Shown here one piece after another: positions 1-10,640 of a DNA stretch of 64,000 bases. Source of the DNA: Atriophallophorus winterbourni (Eukaryota; Platyhelminthes; Trematoda; Plagiorchiida; Microphallidae); the NCBI GenBank assembly GCA_013407085.1, contig JACCGJ010010483.1:1-64000 (forward strand), read 5' to 3'. Positions within the stretch are counted from its first letter, which is position 1, and each line of letters opens with the position of its first letter. A program made the translations under genes and the position numbers. The notes beneath the pieces were generated by a model. That model saw only the letters and a program-made list of their open reading frames with translations, was not told the DNA's origin and made no database searches.

Positions 1-2077
1 AAAATTACAAATTGCTTAGTTGAATGAAGTGATTAATGCATATATTAATTAAATACTAATTTAACTCATTAGGGAGTATCATTAAAATTACAATTGTATT
101 GTAATCAACAGTTACAACAAAAGTAGAAACAAAAATTTGAATGTTAAGACGCGTAGAAGCAAGATCAAATGGATTCAAGACACTGAAGACAGAGTGGTAT
201 AAATTTGAAACAAAATAACTAAGAGATATGAGAAATTGAATAGAAGAATAGATTTTCCAAAATTGTCATTCAAATGTACTTCATCGGGAAATAACATAAA
301 ATGAATTCAAAATTTGAGGGGAAATGCGACAGCAAGAATTGGCGTCCGAATATCAGAAACAATGACCGAAAAAAAATGCAAGTGGAACCTGACAACAATA
401 TATGTGAAATGTAGCAAAAATGAATTCAATTAATTAGATGGGATTCGACAATTGAATCCAGTAATATATTAACACCAACATCACCCAAAATGGCAGGAAC
501 CGAATCATTGGAGCAACGCAAAATGTAGCTAGTCGAAAGGTTTGAGGAAGTAAGCTCGGTAATTATTAACAAATCATAAGCGCATTTCTGGCAGCGACTG
601 CCGAAGACATTCCTTATCAGTATTGCTCATCAAGTTTTAGAATACAATGGTAAGGGAATATAAATTGATCTTATCAACATCGACCGATAAACAAATGTCA
701 ATGTCACGTATTGTTACTTAGACCAAAACGACTAGTTCGTGATCTTCCATTTCCAATATCCATATCGACCAAACGATTTTAAGTAACAACCGTACAATGA
801 TTTTCGTTTATTGGTTGATGTTGATTAGATTTGTTTTTATTTTCTTTCTCTGGTATCGCAAAGATTTTTGAGAAATACCGAAAAGTGATTCCTTCGTCTC
901 AATCAAATGCTTCACATAAATATGGGAATATTTAGTCACAATATTAATGGTTAAATAGTTGTAGCTTCAAATCTAACAGCATCATATGATATCGTGATAT
1001 GATACTAATATTATGATATAATGGAACATTGCTTTGTTTGAGTGGTGCTGATAAAATCTTTTAATGATTTGCATACAAAAATGCACTACTTTTTTGTAAC
1101 AAGTGATCAGACATTAGAGATGATACCACTGGGAGCAGATGTAATTCGATATAATTGCTTCCTTCTATAGTTTTTCTTACGAACTCCGGTGGCACATCCG
1201 AATCACTCTCGATAACATACTTGATCGTGACCTAAACATTCATCCAGATCTCTGGAGGTAATCGAGAGTTGGATGGGATTGATATTTTATGGACTGCCTC
1301 CTTCGTGTTCGATCGTTCATTCTGCCAACGTGAACGTATAATACCAAACAACAACTGACTTCAATAGATGCAATCGTAGCTTCCTCATCATAACTAGCTA
1401 TCAAAGATGATATTTAACGATTAGCTGTTACTGTGCTATACATTCAATAAATTTTCCACCGGTAGAGTGTCGTGCGGTACAGGCACGTGTGACATGTTTC
1501 CGATGTCTACTCCGAAAGTAAACGGAGGCAAAGAAAGTGAATCGGCGTTTTTAAGAAAGTATCTAAACTACAAATGAGCAGATTGAAGTATGGTGGCTCT
1601 TATCGGCCGTGAAATCTACCTATAACCTCATGTGCGTAATATAAACCCGATGAAAACACCCGAATAGCATGCTGAACAGCGTCCCCTTAGAAAAATTTCA
1701 ACTATATTCCCAGTTCAGATGGTGTCATCCGTCGGTTGCTAAAGTGCATGGTTCCTGTTGTTCCGGATAATAATTCATAGCTTTGAGCCATGTTATTATT
1801 GGGGATACAGAAGAGAACGCAACTACGTCCAACGTAGAAATATGCCTCACAATGTGTTCTAGTGTAGTTTCGACGACGAAGACGACGTTTAGGTTTCGGG
1901 ACAGATCCTTTTCGTTAACATATGTATTTCTCAAATTGTAATACGCTTCCTTGATTCCTAATAGATGTTCGAATGGAATAGTGAGCACGGAAAACTAGTG
2001 TGAAGTTTGCCAGCAATGGTTCAATCCCTCGAAACTTCCAATCAAGCGGTTACCAATTTTTGTGTTAGTGATCATCA
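1..2077. other. AT-rich stretch without a recognisable gene
   Basis: I find no convincing coding region, RNA gene or repeat. A short open frame on the minus strand (about 1725-1988, 87 codons) shows no family motif and lies in sequence full of stops. It may be decayed retroelement, since Gypsy-like relics follow directly to the right, but nothing in it proves that. Confidence 0.5.
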
Positions 2078-2370
2078 TTACTGAAGTGACGGCTGACCCT
2101 TGCGGAATATGTTGTTGGACCTGGAAGAATGCGCATGGTCCATTTTATCACCGTTTCCAAGAATCAAACAATTAGCAATCAAATGATCTATCCGTATAAA
2201 TGGTATTTTGATTTTTTGAACTGACAATTCACAAGTAGTAGATAACATTTCCTTGAAACGTTGAGAAAAACTACTACCAACCAAACGGTAAAACTAATGT
2301 TTTGCCTGAAAACCGAGTCTTTTGGTATTAGAATAATCTGTAATGCAAAAGATATTCTTATTTCTCCCAA
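2078..2370 (-). pseudogene. possible LTR-retroelement reverse transcriptase scrap
   Basis: Two overlapping minus-strand frames give a short stretch reading like the RT segment before the catalytic box: an LPFG-like motif, then a region resembling the usual SAP-x-FQR-x-M-x-x-x-L pattern (here SSFSQRFKEMLS). A frame change is needed to join them. No catalytic YxDD box is visible. If real, it is a decayed Gypsy-type RT. It lies downstream of the integrase relic on the same strand, the reverse of normal Gypsy order, so it would belong to another insertion or a rearranged one. Weak call. Confidence 0.2.
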
Positions 2371-3365
2371 AGGTGATTATTAAAATGGCCCAAGCCTTGG
2401 TTAGAAAATGTTTAGACAATTAAGGCTTCGCAAACTGCAGATGAACATGGCATTTGCATTCAATATTGTGTAGCTTGAAAGCTTCACATATAAGGGAAAT
2501 GTTCTGAAATATGTGGATATCTCATCGGTTAAATTAAATTTACTTCGGAATACAGTGAACGTATGTATATGACTAGCAATTAATTCGGAGTTAATGTTTG
2601 CGTAAAGTGACTTTTTGTAATAGGGTTGGTCATCGCCGTCATAATAAGAATCTGAATTCAGTACTTTACCTTCAACACAAATGAGGTAGATGTTATACAA
2701 TGATCTAGACGTCAAATTATTAGCAGCACATTTATACTGTCCAGCATCATTTTATTCTACACTAATAGAATATTGTTGGATTCTGATCGAACTAGCCTGC
2801 TGACGCGTAATGGGCAGAGCAATAAAGTGAAGTCCCCACAAATACATAACATCGTATTATATAGCGCAGAAACAGATCCCACCAAGAATTTAAAATTCAA
2901 TTTTAAAGTTAAATTTCATCTAAGTTGAGAATTTATTACATCTTTTATATGTTTGTTTCCTGAATCCGACGTCATTTAACTACGTGCCATAGGCTGCAGA
3001 TAATTACTTCACATTGCGAATTTCAATCTTCAATTGACCAATAGTTCACGAAACTTACAATAAATGCTCTACGATTTGTTGCTTATCGTCGGATATTTCT
3101 AGGAAATTTTGATAAAGAACGGCGCGAGTGTAGCCCTCTTGTAACAAACTCAATAAAACGTGGACATGATCTAATGCTTCAAAATCGGAAGACACTACGC
3201 CTTGCACAAGGATTTACGCTCACAACAAAAGTTATTGTGATGAATTGTATTGTACTGAATTGAATAAAACTAACAATCAATGAAAGGAAGTGAGAAAGAA
3301 GCCACGTTAAGTATTCAAATTACGTGGTATATTATTGTATATATGGTAAGCTATGAGAACATTAA

Positions 3366-3660
3366 TAACGGTATTATTGATTCAACAATCACCTATTCAC
3401 CGCAGTTCACAATCGTTCTCGGATTCCTGTAATTTCAATCAGGTTTGTTCCTCAGTTGTTCCGATGGTCTGGCAAGTTCACTTGTTTCAGTATTCTCGGA
3501 AGAATCTAGAAATATTGTGCTATGATTTGTAACGCAACCAGTATCAAAACGCAAATGACCTGAATCCTGGTAAATTATTTGATCTGCGTGACGAATGTGC
3601 ATCGTTTCGTCTTCCAAATCAAGTATTTTTACCATAGTTTTCCCGATCTTGTCTTATTCA
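3366..3660 (-). repeat. direct duplication, copy 1 (Gypsy integrase tail)
   Basis: About 295 bp recur with substitutions and small indels at 4222-4515 in the same orientation. Shared blocks include the run after 'ggtttgttcctcag', the 'agtattctc.gaagaatctagaa' block and 'gacctgaatcctggtaaat'. On the minus strand this copy holds a 66-codon open frame (3435-3635) with a VKILDLEDETMHIRHADQI motif. That pattern is typical of the C-terminal end of Gypsy integrases, where a short beta strand is followed by R-H-x-D/N-Q. Confidence 0.6.
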
Positions 3661-3819
3661 CTGCCGGTACTTTGACGGTAATCCTCCTCGTGATAATGTG
3701 ATAATTCAGCGGATCCCATTTCCAGCAAATTAGATCTCAGGGATCAAGATTTCGATAACGAACGTGGTGTATTTTAAGTGATAGAATGTTTACTATCACG
3801 ATATTGAAGCTCCAAATTG

Positions 3820-4258
3820 TCAATTACACGACCAAAGAACAAGAGAAAATAGCACATAGCACGCATACTTGAAACGTTTCCACCTAATACATTGGACTGT
3901 AGATCTCTGGGTCCAGTAAACAAATGTTTGACAATGATTAACACGTGAAGTAGACAAATGGCTTCTATTATGACTCACAACAGCTAAATGTACAACTTCA
4001 CGGCTGGAAACCATACGTAACGCAAGCACTATAAAATCTGAATTGGGTCTAGTACTGAGGAATACTTCTGGCCATTTTGAATTCGAATCGACGATAACGT
4101 GCATAGTATTTTTTTATAAAATCTCCACTGTAATCCATTTGAAAGCGTTGCGGGGCTTTACAAACCAATTCCTGTGGAGCCCATGTTGATGGATGACGAA
4201 ATAATGTGTGCTGAATATAAATAACAGTATTATTGATTGTCATTTGAGCTATCGCCAC
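3820..4258 (-). pseudogene. Gypsy-type integrase core relic, frameshifted
   Basis: Minus strand, two frames. The upstream frame (4258 down to about 4110) reads through STWAPQELV...FQMDYSGDFI, matching the integrase entry to the first catalytic aspartate (x-H/M-D-Y-x-G-P/D-F). After a frameshift near 4100-4110 the second frame gives MHVIVDSNSKWPEVF, the strongly conserved strand after that aspartate in Gypsy integrases. The later DSG and E regions are not recoverable. The stretch lies between the two copies of the 295-bp direct duplication, so the duplication copied the end of this element. No function is expected. Confidence 0.6.
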
Positions 4259-4515
4259 ATCAACCGCAGTTCCTAATCGTCCTCGGAATTATGTAATCTC
4301 GAAAAGGTTTGTTCCTCAGTCTAACAGGTTAACTTGATTCAGTATTCTCAGAAGAATCTAGAAGTGTTGTGTTATGATTGCTAACGCAACCAGTATTAGA
4401 ACGCAACTGACCTGAATCCTGGTAAATGATTTGATCAGCATGACGCTTGTACAAAGTTTGATCTTCCACATCAAATATTTTTACCATATTTCTCCCGATT
4501 TTGTTTGAGTTAAAG
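4222..4515 (-). repeat. direct duplication, copy 2
   Basis: Second copy of the 3366-3660 segment, same orientation, about 856 bp to the right. It keeps the 'agtattctcagaagaatctagaa' and 'gacctgaatcctggtaaatgatttgatca' blocks. Its minus-strand reading frame is broken relative to copy 1. It partly overlaps the start of the integrase relic. Confidence 0.55.
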
Positions 4516-5029
4516 AGAGGTCAAACAAGTAGGTGAGGGGCGTACACAAAGTATAAAAACACTTTTTAAGAATCGTCAGCTTCGGTAGATATTTCCGTGT
4601 TGAGATTTAGCAATGTGCGGAGGACACTGCCCGAGGTAATAATTAGAAGTTGTAATTCGATTTCAGGTGATAATAAGGGAGTTAAGGGGCGGGTAACGGT
4701 GTTTCGTGGTCTAAAGACAGTGGAGAATGAATGGGCTGAAACTTCGACAGATTGCGATGCTGTGGTTGTTGTTCCATTACGAATCTTTAGAGCGGCAACA
4801 ACTGGTTGTACTCTAGACCTGTTATATATGATCTGATAGAGAATTTTGGGGGTTTATTCCATTTTGTTCAGTAAATGTTTTTGATAATTCAATTTGACAT
4901 CAACAACAAGTTTGTTCACGTTATTTCTCAACAAATGGAATGTCTCCCAACTCTCACCAGTTGTATCATGTCAATAAGCCGGCCATGCAGCAATTCGCAA
5001 AGTCAAACATTTTCATTTTCGGCTTCTCA
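4516..5029. other. intergenic, nothing recognised
   Basis: A plus-strand open frame of 79 codons at 4597-4836 has no recognisable motif and no coding-like neighbours. I see no RNA gene or repeat here. Confidence 0.5.
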
Positions 5030-6310
5030 TCATACACGTATTACTCTTTTTTGCACCTTTGAAACAAGATGAGAGCGCATTTTAACGGCAAACTTAGGTT
5101 CGTTTATCATCCATTGCCACTGATCGTGCACGTTGTCGAACTTAAGATCAGAGTCTGTGAAGTTCTTAATAGTAGTTTTAAGATGTGAAAAGTCAATTTT
5201 TCTAATCACCTTGTTTGTGTCACTTGTTGTGATTGCTTGGCAAATATAATCAAAGGTATTAACTAAATGCTCACTGAGGGTTTTTGGAGCTTCATAAGTG
5301 AGACTTTTAATCACGTGCTCTCCGTTTGTCAATATGTAGTCCAAGATAAATGGCGTATCAATTCCACGAAATCGAGTATTGTTTAAATATGGTTGTAGAG
5401 TGGAAATTCTTCCAGCAACTGTTGATATAAAGCATTTAAGGAGCTTTCTGGATAAACTGAATATCCCTTAACCCTTTGTCTACGGTAATTGGATATACGT
5501 ATTTTATGATATTCTTGTGATATTTTGCTAAACTGTTGCATAAATAAAACACACGATTAATTTTATGTTTTATGTATATATTTTCCATGATATTTAGAGG
5601 TGAAAACTTGAGTTTCCGTCACTATTTAGGACCGTAATTTAACGTATATCTTCATAACACACAATGAATATTCTTGGTGGTAATTAGAGTTACCGTCAGT
5701 TGACAAAGTGTACAATTTCGGCAGATTGAAGTCTCCGATCAGAAGAAGTCTGCCGCGGTATCTGGTAGCCCCTGAGCGTATATTTGCAAGTAATGCTGAA
5801 TTGTAGGCTCCGTCGGCTAAGGGCCAACGGTAAATCACACCCACTATGCATTGTTCTCCTGCTTTTACATTCAGCGAACACCATAAAGTGTCTTGCAGTT
5901 TCAAGTCGTCATTAGTGATCTCTTGACTGAGCAATATTGAATGTGGTAATGCGCAACACCACCTCCTCGAGTCAGACGATCGCGACGAATTACAGACATA
6001 CCCTCAATGACAACTTCATTGTATGTTGAAGTAAGATGAAACCATGTCCCAGATATGGCAATCACGTCGGGTGAATGTGTGGTAGTTAGTTCAGTTAATT
6101 CCTGCTGTTTGTTTGTCAAGCATTGGGCAATCGTATACAACAATTTAATAGTCGATGTTGGCAGCAAGGACTATTCATTACATAAAATTACTGGTACGGC
6201 TCGGCTTGAGTCAGTAGGTAGGTAATTTTCTTCGCCGACTCTGGTTGAATTTCTTTTTCAACAGGTTTGGAATTTTCACTCTGCTCAGTATTTAGACTTT
6301 CGTCACCATC
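5030..6310 (-). pseudogene. CR1-like LINE endonuclease relic
   Basis: Minus-strand remains of the apurinic-type endonuclease domain of a CR1-like LINE, in several frames. From 6310 down: an E/K-rich lead-in (6310-6190), then LLYTIAQCLTNKQQEL with DVIAISGTWF (6167-5960; the usual catalytic E of SETW is G here), then RGGGVA. After a frame change come DTLWCSLNVKAGEQC, VGVIYRWP and LLIGDFNLP (5934-5700). After a further gap (5344-5030) come LTNGEHVIKSLTYEAPKTLSEHLV and the linker towards RT. The usual SDH of the last motif reads SEH. The RT domain is missing, so this is a dead, truncated copy. The domain order and motifs match the better-preserved copy at 16.5-17.2 kb. Confidence 0.75.
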
Positions 6311-6539
6311 CTTGTTGTAATTAGATGTGAGGCGTCTGGGAATAATTTTAATCTCTCATGGCAATTTGTATCTAAATTACTTCCAATTTTTAAGAACGGT
6401 GTCAGCCAAACTGTTTGTCTGCAGTGTTCTTTTGAGGGGTCGCGGAGCTTTAACATCGTATTTCGGTGATGTCGGGGTCCTAAAGGTATTTATAATAGCT
6501 GTATTATTATTTTGGATAGCTTCACTAATAAATTTTTAT

Positions 6540-7023
6540 TGGTGTATGTCATGGTTGGAGTTACACTTTGCATCTGGACGAGCAATTACTAAAGGAACTA
6601 TGGCTCCAGTATTTACCTGAGTGCCTGAAACCCATCTTGGTTGCTCCAAAAAGCACTCCGGTATCTGAGCTTGCGGAAATGGCGGACAAAATCACTGAAT
6701 GTATCCGTTTCTATCCCGATGCCCATATTTCCACGGTAACCGGAGGACGATGACGCCCACAGGGTAATACAGCGGAAGTCAGCAACGCGGATCTGCTGGC
6801 TGAGGTTGCAGATTTCCGCATTGAGGTTTGAAACCTCACACTATAATTCACGATCACGCACCCCATCCCGCTGACACTCGAGTAGTCAAACTCGGTCACC
6901 TGTTTGCTGGATACATTGGAAATACGGCGATGATGCGCGGTGTGGCATTAAACCTTGCGTCAATCGCACATCGCCAGCGCAAACTCCTGGCGGACAGCTA
7001 ACGACGACTACTTTCATCGGCTG
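6540..7023 (+). pseudogene. Gypsy (CsRn1-like) gag fragment with CHCC motif
   Basis: Plus-strand Gag of a Gypsy LTR retrotransposon. The segment at 6568-6753 contains LLKELWLQYLPECLKPIL and SELAEMADKITE, the typical Gag helix where an LW-x-x-x-LP motif is followed by the L-A-x-M-A-D-K-I box. A frame change is needed before 6905, where the reading continues as CWIHWKYGDDARCGIKPC and runs to a stop at about 7023. The metal-binding pattern there is C-x2-H-x8-C-x4-C, not the common C-x2-C-x4-H-x4-C knuckle. This CHCC form was reported for Gag of the trematode CsRn1 clade. Protease, RT and RNase H are absent before the integrase at 7.43 kb. Confidence 0.7.
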
Positions 7024-7428
7024 AAGAGATTAACTCGTCTTTTTAACATCAAAGTTAAGTCCTCATGTATACGTGACGAATCGAAGGCTAGTAGGTTTTG
7101 ATTGTATTTGACAATCAATGAAACGTCCCAAGTCTATTAACGGGCAAAATCCAGGAGGTATATCAGAACTCGAAGCGGATTTGTCTATAAAAGCGGTAGT
7201 GTATTGAGGCAATCAAAATATAGTAAAAACACCTCAAATATTAGGGTCAACCGGGTATAATCCAGGTCAATGTCAAAACAATATCGTATACGTACCAAGT
7301 TACGTACACGAGTCAAAAATCAAATTAAGTTCAAATGTCCGACCGTCCCACGAAATCAAGATTTCGACAAATTGTGCGCAGTAAATCATGGTCATAATAA
7401 GCAAAAGGGTTCGTAAAGCAATAGGATA
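7024..7428 (+). other. gap inside the Gypsy relic (pol deleted or unreadable)
   Basis: The roughly 400 bp between the gag fragment and the integrase hold no recognisable protease, reverse transcriptase or RNase H reading. They are too short to have contained them, so an internal deletion has removed most of pol. Confidence 0.4.
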
Positions 7429-8430
7429 ATGAAAGGTCAGAAAAACAGTGTGGAAGGCGACATTGATGAAACAGAAAGAAGCAACAGTAAGGACGTTCGC
7501 GCATGCGCTAAAGTGTGCGGTGATTGTCAACGCACGAAAATCCACCGACACACTAAAAGCCGATTAGGAGCTTTTGTTGAACCGGAGAAGCGTTTCTCTC
7601 ACATCCACGTAAAACTAGTTGGCCCGTTACCACATTCACGTGGCTATGCATACATTCTCACCTGCATAAAACGTTTCACCAGGTGGCCCAAGGCCTTTTC
7701 GCTACCAAACTGTTCTTCCGAGACAGTTGCACACGCCTTCTTCGAACGTTGAGTAACACCGTTCTGTTGTCCTAGTATCGTTACATTGGACCAAGGTTCC
7801 CATTTTGATGGCACCTTCAGTAAATTGCTATCTACCCTGGGTTGCCAACATCACCAAACTACTGCCTACCACCCTGCCGCGAACGGCATGGTGAAAAGGT
7901 TGCACAGGCAAATCAAAGCTGCATCATTGGCACACGGAGTTACTAACTGGACCGAAGTCCTACCTATTGTCCTCCTAGGTTTAGTGTCAACATTTAAAAA
8001 CCCCTTGCAAGCCACTGTCCTCGAGTTAACATTCGGTCGTACCATCGCATTAACTGGTGAATATGTCTCCCCTGGTAGGCAATCACAATTTTTATGGAGA
8101 TTACGTCGCGCGCTTGCGAAACTATATGAGTCGTTTCCGCAATCCACCCCCGCGACTTCCAGCAAAACAGTCCCACGTGCCGAAAGAGTTGGCACATTGC
8201 CAGTATATCTTTCTCCGAAACGACATGGCGAAGCAACCTCTTCACCATTTTTATGCTGGACCATTTAGGATAATTCAGCGGTCCTAAAAACAGTTGTGAT
8301 TGAACGCCACGGTCGGCACGACAAGGTTTCGATTGACAGAGTCAAACCGGCGTTCATAGAAAATACAGTTGACCCAGCTAATCCTCTAGATCGAGACCCA
8401 ACCCTAGCACCACTACTATAACCTCTACTA
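7429..8430 (+). pseudogene. Gypsy integrase relic with mutated DDE triad
   Basis: Plus-strand integrase in three frames. First part (7429-7752): CGDCQRTKIHRHTKS, HIHVKLVGPLPHSRGYAYIL and RFTRWPKAF, the zinc-binding and core entry of Gypsy integrases. Second part (7786-about 8100): LDQGSHFDGTFSKLL, TAYHPAANGMVKRLHRQ and the following core. Third part (8057-8287 and on to about 8430): AGPFRIIQRS, a stop, then ERHGRHDKVSIDRVKPAF, the C-terminal chromo-adjacent region ending pol. The first catalytic D (family HVDLVGPLP) is K and the catalytic E (family NGMVERxHRQ) is K; only the middle D is kept. Two frameshifts and a stop also make it dead. Confidence 0.8.
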
Positions 8431-9300
8431 TCTCAACGCCTTCCACCACAACAGCTAGGCGATCTACCCGTATGGTTCGCCGACTATGTAGTACATTTTT
8501 AACGTGTTATTATCACTTCGTATATGCCCGTGCATGTTTTACGTACCTCATCACTATATCCCGGTCGTGACCTCAAACCCATGCACCAGAGAAATTTTTC
8601 TTCTCACTTTTCAGGTGCATATGCACATATGCGTGGCACACACCAACCACGGATCACCGACTCTTGTCGCCATCCTACCCGGTAGCCCGAAATACACGCA
8701 TCTTTCGTGTATCCCTTCATATACACATGCAGTTCCTACTATGGAAATCTTGGCACACGCCACCCGCTTGTCGCCATCCTACATGGTAGTCCCAACAATG
8801 AGCACACACTGTCTAGCACGAAACCTATTATACATGGTCCTTACCAGCCCGAATACACTCCAATCAGCTTTCTCGAGGTGATGCCGTTTGCCATTAACCC
8901 TGGGGGGTGCAGGAAATTCTTAGTGCGGACTAGGTTTTCGAAGCATCTGGTTCTTCGTTGTCAAGCCTACAGATGTGCCTACATCTGCTCCTACTGGGTT
9001 TGTACTACGATCATGCCAGACGGGCGATTTCTACTAGCAGCACGTTCACTTAATGTGAAGCGGCTCCGGGAGCACGTTCACCCCATGTGAGACGTGACTC
9101 GGCTTGGTACTTATCGGTTTTTCGTGTATCCAACCCTGGTCACCACCAACAATGGACCCATGCAGATCAAGTTGCTTGGCTTACTTCGAAGTGACTAGTT
9201 GCTGAGAGACTATGTTCCAGCCTGGAACGACCATCTTTCATCTCCTGTGCTGTTTCTCCAAAATTCGTGCGGACATTATTGTAGTGGTCAGTATACTACA
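8431..9300 (+). other. presumed 3' non-coding end of the Gypsy relic
   Basis: This follows the end of pol and should contain the 3' untranslated region and LTR. Two overlapping open frames (8504-9090) have no protein family motif and look like chance openings in a less AT-rich stretch. I could not find a matching 5' LTR upstream of 6.5 kb, so LTR ends cannot be set. Confidence 0.3.
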
Positions 9301-9420
9301 TGATCATTATAAACAGGTCTATAATTCAACTTTATTGCAAAATAAAAATCTATACATTATTCACTGTCCCTCTTCTCGAAAATTGTAATTGCATATAAAT
9401 AAATTAGATTGCATAGATTT

Positions 9421-9947
9421 AGAAATGATACAAAATTCATCATCGGTTATAACAACAAACGTTCTTATAGAGAAAGATGTATGCTCCTAAACCTCCATCA
9501 GTTATGGTTTCGCAGACTCAAGCGCAATCTCATCTTATTCTTTAGAATACTCTCATCGGATAATATTGAAATAAGTTAGGAATCTCCATCTACGGCATGA
9601 TCTCAAGCACCGTTCTATTTTCTTTTGCTGTTCAAATTTTGATAAACTGATCATGTATTTCATGCCTTGGATGTCCAAGAATATATTATTATTATTACGT
9701 ATAAGTTGAGAAACAGTTGAGAAATATAAAATTACCAAGCTTTCGTAATAAAGTAAAGAACAATTTCTACTTGACTAAATATGGTAAACTGTGGAATCTT
9801 CTTCCGAAATATGTAACGCTCCGCTCGTCTTTACACGAATTCACATCATATGTGGTTTCATTAATTACAATTGAAAAAATAAGCGATCTCCTAAACCTAG
9901 ATGTTTTACCTGATGATTTATATAATAATGGCAATACTGCGTATTGA
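9421..9947 (+). pseudogene. CR1-like LINE, C-terminal RT fragment
   Basis: Plus-strand end of a CR1/Pido-type reverse transcriptase ORF. Frame 9421-9577 reads SYRERCMLLNLHQLWFRRLK and NLILFFRIL, the well-known block Y-x-E-R-x-x-L-L-x-L-x-x-L-x-x-R-R-L-x-x-D-L. A second frame (9717-9947) reads NFYLTKYGKLWNLLPKYV, the last conserved block (LWN-x-LP). Between the two the frame is lost. No RT core is present, so this is a 5'-truncated, decayed copy, the usual fate of LINEs. Confidence 0.75.
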
Positions 9948-10640
9948 TATTAAATTAGTTTTCATAACGTTCGAAAGAACACTCTATTGCTTTCGAGTAT
10001 ATACTTCGTAGCTTAACCTCTCAACCCACAACAAAACGAAACTTGCCAGCAGGCGATTTCAACCTAGTTAAATCAAATCCCTTCGCCTAGCGAACAAGAA
10101 AACTGTTTATATTCAGGATAGCCTAATCTATTCCGAACAATCAAACAGAAATCTATCGGAAGACCAACAGCACATAACTTCACGCATTTATATTATCCGT
10201 TAAACTTCAATGCGTGATTGCTAGTGTTGGCTCACCCTAGCTGTTCTGGTATAGATAAATCTAACTATGGGATTTATGCAAAATACCGCTGATTGCAATG
10301 ATATTATAGCGGCTGCCATAAGGCTGGCCCTGACGTGGCAGATTAGTGTAATATAGCCTAGCTCATCAAATGTCGTATTAACTGAAACTTATGCATCTGT
10401 TGTGCATATATGAGCACGGGGACAACTACATCAATGCGAAAGTTTACCAAGTTAGCCCGTTACATAGTCCTCCCGAGGTGGTGAATTGAGGTTAAACTTC
10501 GAAAAGGCGTGAAAATATGAGATTTAAATTAATTGCAACCAATTGAAATGTAGCCGAAGTTAGCCAATTACTCCGTCATCAAAAGCAACCCATTATTCCG
10601 AAGGTAGTCAATCTAGCTGCAACTTCGAAGGAGCGTAACA
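9948..10640. other. non-coding stretch with two diverged direct repeats
   Basis: No gene is visible. Two similar blocks, about 10455-10515 and 10558-10640, share 'tagcc', 'aattg/atta', 'ccgaggt/ccgaaggta' and 'aacttcgaa.ggcgtg/aacttcgaaggagcgt'. They lie immediately 5' of the LINE starting near 10.64 kb and could be its tandem 5' untranslated repeats. That is an inference only. Confidence 0.35.

Noticed and set aside
6327..6620. 97-codon plus-strand frame with hydrophobic runs, possibly a membrane protein.
   Set aside because: It overlaps the recognisable Gag reading in another frame and has no counterpart; treated as a shadow.
8504..9090. Two overlapping plus-strand open frames of 125 and 127 codons after the Gypsy integrase, possibly an env-like ORF.
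   Set aside because: No signal peptide, membrane segment or family motif convincing enough; composition looks like non-coding sequence and the frames overlap each other. More likely LTR/3' untranslated sequence.
6180..9300. A pair of LTRs bounding the Gypsy relic.
   Set aside because: I compared sequence upstream of gag with sequence downstream of pol and found no repeat of useful length.
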